Below are positions 7,171 to 10,082 of a stretch of DNA of 10,082 nt, one piece after another. This DNA comes from Bacteroidales bacterium UBA1035 (GTDB lineage: Bacteria > Bacteroidota > Bacteroidia > Bacteroidales > Dysgonomonadaceae), in the NCBI GenBank assembly GCA_002316835.1, contig DCEG01000038.1:13432-23513 (forward strand), written 5' to 3'. The position numbers and the translations under genes are program-made. Positions within the stretch are counted from its first letter, which is position 1. Every line of letters starts with the position of its first letter. The notes under the pieces were generated by a model. It saw only the letters and a list, made by a program, of their open reading frames with translations. It was not told where the DNA came from and did no database searches.

Positions 7171-8736
7171 TTAATAAACCCTTTGTGCTCCGTAGCCTTT
7201 CACAGCTCCAAAAAGGTCAAATACCTTATCAAACGGATATCGATTGCCATACATGGAAACACGTATAGTTTCAGTGCCTTGCATATTCATTCCCAATGCC
7301 GAACGAAACTGATTTACTGATGAATTGGGATTAAAAGAAGAGGTTTGTGAGCCGGTTATTCCTATAAATCCTTTCAAATAAGGCACATCTATCTTTTTGC
7401 TGATGGCATTTACCTCTGCTTCGTTCATCTCACGATTATTTTCATATTTATGCAATTGGTTTACGTCCTCAAAATTCTTTGCTAAAACAAATGTCCATCC
7501 GCCGCCACCAGATGGTAGCACCATATCGCCATTGCGGTTTCCAAAAAACAAGTTGTTCCACGCCGAGGTTACTCTTTTCGCTTCTTTGGATTTATCAGCA
7601 TCCACATAAGCTCGATCCAGACCGCCATAGTTGGAACAGCCGATTATATTGTTATACACATCGGCGTCAATACCTGTCATATAGCGGAATCCATATCCCA
7701 TATCTTCCATGAGTTTATCTCGGCACCAAGTAAACAGCACGGTATTCTCGTGAAATGAAATTTTGGATGTATTGGGTAGTGCCAGTCCGCCACGCACCTC
7801 GCAGGCAGCCATTCGGTTTGCCACAAACACATTGTTATAAATATCAAAATGTCCGCCTTTACAGGCCATCTGTATGGCGAAGTGATATCCGTTGAGAAAT
7901 ACACAGTTGCGGACGGTTAAATTTCCCTCCATCTCACCGCTGATAAGCTGAAATGCGCTTGTCATACCCTCGGGTTTCATAGTAGGCACGCTCGCTACCG
8001 ATTCGCCAACAACCAGGATACGTCCTGTTTCGCATCCCTCAGGAGCAGCGGCTACCGGATTGTCATAAATCGGAGCTAAATAAGCATTGATTTGTCCGCG
8101 GTCGAAAATGATACCATCTACTAACACTACACCATTCCGTTTACCGACTACACGAATATCCATCACCCCTTGATTGCCCGAAGTCATTATCTGAGCTGGT
8201 CCTGGTTGCATTGTAGTACGAAACTTTATAGGGTCGCGTTGCGAAAAATCATTGGAATAGCCTCCTACGATAGAAACATACTTATTCACCTTCACCCATC
8301 CCTGGTCTAAATAGCCAAGATAATTGCCTTCGGCAAGGCAAATAAGGGCTCCTTCTGGGGCTTCATCAATGGCTTTTTGCAAGTCTTTGAGTGGCGATGA
8401 TTGACTGCCGTCGTTGCGGTTACTACCATTGTCTGCTGACACGTAAATGGTTTTTGATCCTTTAGGAATTTCTTCCTGACTAACAGCCTTATTGCCTGAG
8501 GACGCTTCTCCTGAAGTGGCATTTGATATGCCTTGATCGAGTTTCTTTTCGCCTCGATCTAATGCTTCGCGGGTTTCGCGTGCTGCCTTTTCTTTAATCT
8601 TTTGCTCTACTTGTTGCTCGGCAGATCTTTTGACTTGATTGCCAAGTTTTTTCAAATTGATTTGTGCATCAACTGTAAAACTGAATGCAAGTAGGAATGC
8701 TATAGCCATTATTGCTTTGTAAGTTGTTGATTTCAT
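7171..8736 (-). CDS. secreted parallel beta-helix protein (DUF1565/pectate-lyase-like fold)
   Basis: The 521-residue product has a signal peptide (hydrophobic 8-22, cleavage near VDA-Q, 24/25). A long Lys/Glu/Gln-rich helix follows (about 27-68), and then the spacer SNATSGEASSGN. From residue 95 comes the DUF1565-type opening: TIYVSADNGSNRNDG, SPLKDLQKAIDEAP, and A-L-I-C-L-A-E-G-N-Y. This is the usual entry into a right-handed beta-helix with SPLxxLxxAI and hydrophobic G-x-Y turns. Later rungs are visible as LTVRNCVFLNGYHFAIQMA, FDIYNNVFVANRMAACEVRG, ISFHENTVLFTWC and ADVYNNIIGCSNYGG, the N-N-x-F/I pattern typical of such coils. No pectate-lyase catalytic residues can be assigned, so a carbohydrate- or surface-binding role is as likely as lyase activity. 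The gene lies 87 bp after the SPFH gene. Many such proteins are polysaccharide-acting, but here the neighbours are envelope proteins. Confidence 0.8.
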   Translation of the reverse strand: MKSTTYKAIMAIAFLLAFSFTVDAQINLKKLGNQVKRSAEQQVEQKIKEKAARETREALDRGEKKLDQGISNATSGEASSGNKAVSQEEIPKGSKTIYVSADNGSNRNDGSQSSPLKDLQKAIDEAPEGALICLAEGNYLGYLDQGWVKVNKYVSIVGGYSNDFSQRDPIKFRTTMQPGPAQIMTSGNQGVMDIRVVGKRNGVVLVDGIIFDRGQINAYLAPIYDNPVAAAPEGCETGRILVVGESVASVPTMKPEGMTSAFQLISGEMEGNLTVRNCVFLNGYHFAIQMACKGGHFDIYNNVFVANRMAACEVRGGLALPNTSKISFHENTVLFTWCRDKLMEDMGYGFRYMTGIDADVYNNIIGCSNYGGLDRAYVDADKSKEAKRVTSAWNNLFFGNRNGDMVLPSGGGGWTFVLAKNFEDVNQLHKYENNREMNEAEVNAISKKIDVPYLKGFIGITGSQTSSFNPNSSVNQFRSALGMNMQGTETIRVSMYGNRYPFDKVFDLFGAVKGYGAQRVY

Positions 8737-8773
8737 TTTTATTTGTTTGTTATGTTTGTTTTGTAATTTCTTT

Positions 8774-8805
8774 AGTGTTCTCTTCGAAATAGTCAGAGCA
8801 ACACT
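8774..8805. repeat. hairpin-forming inverted repeat between the SPFH and beta-helix genes
   Basis: AGTGTTCTCT (8774-8783) pairs with AGAG plus AACACT (8795-8798 and 8800-8805), giving ten base pairs with a one-base bulge (C8799) and an 11-nt loop. It lies in the middle of an 87-bp gap. On the transcribed minus strand it is followed by AAAGAAATTA rather than a T-run. An mRNA processing or stability element, or a regulator site, fits better than an intrinsic terminator. Confidence 0.4.
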
Positions 8806-8823
8806 TTGTGGTTTCTTTTTAAT

Positions 8824-9972
8824 TTACAATGGTGGCGGCACCTCACCAAATAGTTGCGATAGTTCCTGCACCGAGTTTGCCGCAGCCCATGCCGGCATTC
8901 CGGCTGTCCACACCAAGGTGTCGCGGGTAAGCTGTCCTTGCTGAATCATTTGCTGAAGTTGCGATACAGGGAACGGACCTTGCTGCACGCCGCCCACTGC
9001 CACGTGATACGTCGTTTGTTGCGGCATTGGGGGTGGAGTAGGTGCAGCCTGTTGAGGTGGCTGTTGCCCTCCGTGAAACTGTCCTGCTTGTGGATTCATC
9101 ATCTGCCCCGCCATTTGTCCTGCCATAGCCAGTCCAATACCTGCACCCATCGCATCGCCGGCAAGGTTGCCACCTCCGGCGGGATTGTTTGCCGAATCTT
9201 TCAACGAATCTGCAAACTGCATCTGGGTATAAGCGGTCATATTGCCAATCACGCCCATGCTTGTGCGGCGGTCTAATGCCTCTTCCACAGCCTCTGGCAA
9301 CGAAATATTCTCTACCAAAAAACGGGTCAGCTCGATACCATATTTAGCAAAGTCATCCTTGAGACCGATGGTCAGTTCTTGCGAAAACTCATTCATATTG
9401 GCTGCCAAATCTAATGCGGCTATTTTAGATTCGCCCAAATAGTCGGTAAACTTGGTTATCACAAAATTGCGAAGCTGCTCGCTTATGCCTTCAGTGGTGA
9501 ACTCGCCACTTGTGCCTGCCACATTTTTTATAAATGGAATGGGATCTTCCTGTACACGGAAGTTGTATGAACCAAATGCACGCAAGCGGATGGGACCAAA
9601 TTCAGGGTCGCGCATCATAATAGGGTTTGCCGTTCCCCAACGCTGATTCAAAAACTGCTTGGTGTTTACAAAATATACATCCACCTTGAAAGGCGAATTG
9701 AAGCCATACTTCCAACCACGAATGGTGGTGAGGATGGGCATGTTGGAGGTGGTTAGCTCATGGCGACCAGGCTGAAACACATCCGCAAATTGTCCTTCGT
9801 TTACCAACACCGCCACCTGCGTTTCGCGTACCGTGAGCTGTGCTCCATTTTTGATTTCAGAATTGTAACGTGGAAAACGCCAAATCATGGTATCGCTCGT
9901 GTCATCTGTCCATTCGATAATATCAATAAATTCACCGAATGCTTTTTGTTTGATTTTGTTGAAAAGTGCCAT
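8824..9972 (-). CDS. SPFH-domain protein (YdjI/virion-core-like) with C-terminal GYF_2 domain
   Basis: The 382-residue product begins MALFNKIKQKAFGEFIDIIEW, the normal opening of the YdjI-like SPFH family. The SPFH domain runs to about residue 240 and includes VRETQVAVLVNEGQFADVF (48-66), PGRHEL (68-73), FGPIRLRAFGSYNFRV (125-140) and the helical segment up to LDRR (233-236). A Gly/Ala/Met-rich stretch (about 262-300) and a Pro/Gln linker (304-320) follow. A GYF_2/DUF4339 domain (321-375) shows Q-Q-G-P-F, an L-x-x-M-I-x-x-G-x-L helix, and D-T-L-V-W-x-x-G-M-x-x-W-x-x-A. Bacillus YdjI instead ends in a zinc ribbon, as far as I recall. SPFH proteins oligomerise on membranes, and YdjI recruits PspA to the membrane in B. 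subtilis. No signal peptide is seen, so it acts in the cytoplasm. It is the first gene of the block. Confidence 0.92.
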   Translation of the reverse strand: MALFNKIKQKAFGEFIDIIEWTDDTSDTMIWRFPRYNSEIKNGAQLTVRETQVAVLVNEGQFADVFQPGRHELTTSNMPILTTIRGWKYGFNSPFKVDVYFVNTKQFLNQRWGTANPIMMRDPEFGPIRLRAFGSYNFRVQEDPIPFIKNVAGTSGEFTTEGISEQLRNFVITKFTDYLGESKIAALDLAANMNEFSQELTIGLKDDFAKYGIELTRFLVENISLPEAVEEALDRRTSMGVIGNMTAYTQMQFADSLKDSANNPAGGGNLAGDAMGAGIGLAMAGQMAGQMMNPQAGQFHGGQQPPQQAAPTPPPMPQQTTYHVAVGGVQQGPFPVSQLQQMIQQGQLTRDTLVWTAGMPAWAAANSVQELSQLFGEVPPPL

Positions 9973-9985
9973 AGCTTTTTGCTTT

Positions 9986-10045
9986 TAATTATTGATTTTA
10001 TTTTTCAAATTTCTTTATTGCAAATTTGAGATATATCAATAATTA
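9986..10045. repeat. nested inverted repeats in the leader of the SPFH gene
   Basis: TAATTATTGAT (9986-9996) and ATCAATAATTA (10035-10045) are perfect 11-bp reverse complements. Inside them lies CAAATTT (10006-10012) paired with AAATTTG (10022-10028). The two symmetric pairs have nearly the same centre. The left arm ends 14 bp from the ATG at 9972. In very AT-rich DNA such repeats can arise by chance, but this is the only plausible control region for the whole block. No clear TAnnTTTG plus TTG promoter pair was found in 9973-10082. Confidence 0.35.
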
Positions 10046-10082
10046 TTATCTGCACTTATCACGCAAATAATAGCATAAAGCA

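Noticed and set aside
7171..8736. Active pectate lyase
   Set aside because: The beta-helix fold is supported, but I can assign no Ca-binding Asp cluster or catalytic Arg/Lys of lyase families.
8774..8805. Intrinsic terminator after the SPFH gene
   Set aside because: The T-rich tract lies on the wrong side; on the transcribed minus strand the stem is followed by AAAGAAATTA.
1..10082. Whole-genome reassignment of TGA (to Trp or Gly)
   Set aside because: Trp is encoded by TGG throughout and none of the ten complete genes has an internal TGA.
1..10082. CRISPR array, tRNA, rRNA, transposase or prophage genes
   Set aside because: No regularly spaced repeats, tRNA cloverleaf, rRNA stretch or DDE/integrase motifs were seen on either strand.

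Overview
The window reads as an AT-rich piece of a Bacteroidetes-type chromosome. Reasons: starts are mostly preceded by A-rich leaders without a clear Shine-Dalgarno; several exported proteins have signal peptides ending in A-Q; small lipoproteins are common; and domains typical of the phylum occur (DUF805, GYF_2/DUF4339, tandem zinc ribbon plus LemA plus TPM). The genus cannot be named from this sequence. All ten complete genes and one truncated gene lie on the minus strand, so transcription runs from the right edge to the left. There are no tRNA, rRNA, CRISPR, phage or insertion-sequence genes.

Layout in the direction of transcription. (1) 9972-8824: cytoplasmic SPFH protein of the YdjI type with a C-terminal GYF_2 domain. 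(2) 8736-7171: secreted parallel beta-helix protein. (3) 7073-5853: secreted protein of unknown function sharing an N-terminal segment with the previous one. (4) 5839-5300: small helical lipoprotein. (5) 5225-4116: tail-anchored protein with two zinc ribbons. (6) 4092-3502: LemA. (7) 3474-2407: TPM-domain membrane protein with its own zinc ribbon and a Gly-rich tail. (8) 2438 or 2354 to 1968: small soluble-looking unknown protein overlapping or closely following TPM. (9) 1914-709: HEAT-repeat lipoprotein. (10) 674-300: DUF805 membrane protein. (11) 284-1: start of a lipoprotein-like gene, cut by the window edge, with a TGA stop exactly where the lipobox cysteine should be.

Gaps are short: 13-97 bp across the ten complete genes (one junction may overlap by 32 bp) and 15 bp before the left-edge fragment. 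The block is therefore plausibly one operon or two or three overlapping units. The two largest gaps (8737-8823 and 7074-7170) and the leader of the first gene each carry an inverted repeat that could be regulatory.

The SPFH, tandem zinc-ribbon and TPM genes correspond by domain content to B. subtilis YdjI, YdjG and YdjH, which sit with the PspA homologue YdjF in a membrane-stress operon. Here no PspA is present. LemA sits next to TPM, and the set is interleaved with periplasmic proteins and lipoproteins. My working inference is an envelope-maintenance or envelope-stress module reaching from the cytoplasmic face of the inner membrane to the outer membrane. This is a hypothesis from domain content and gene order, not shown by the sequence.
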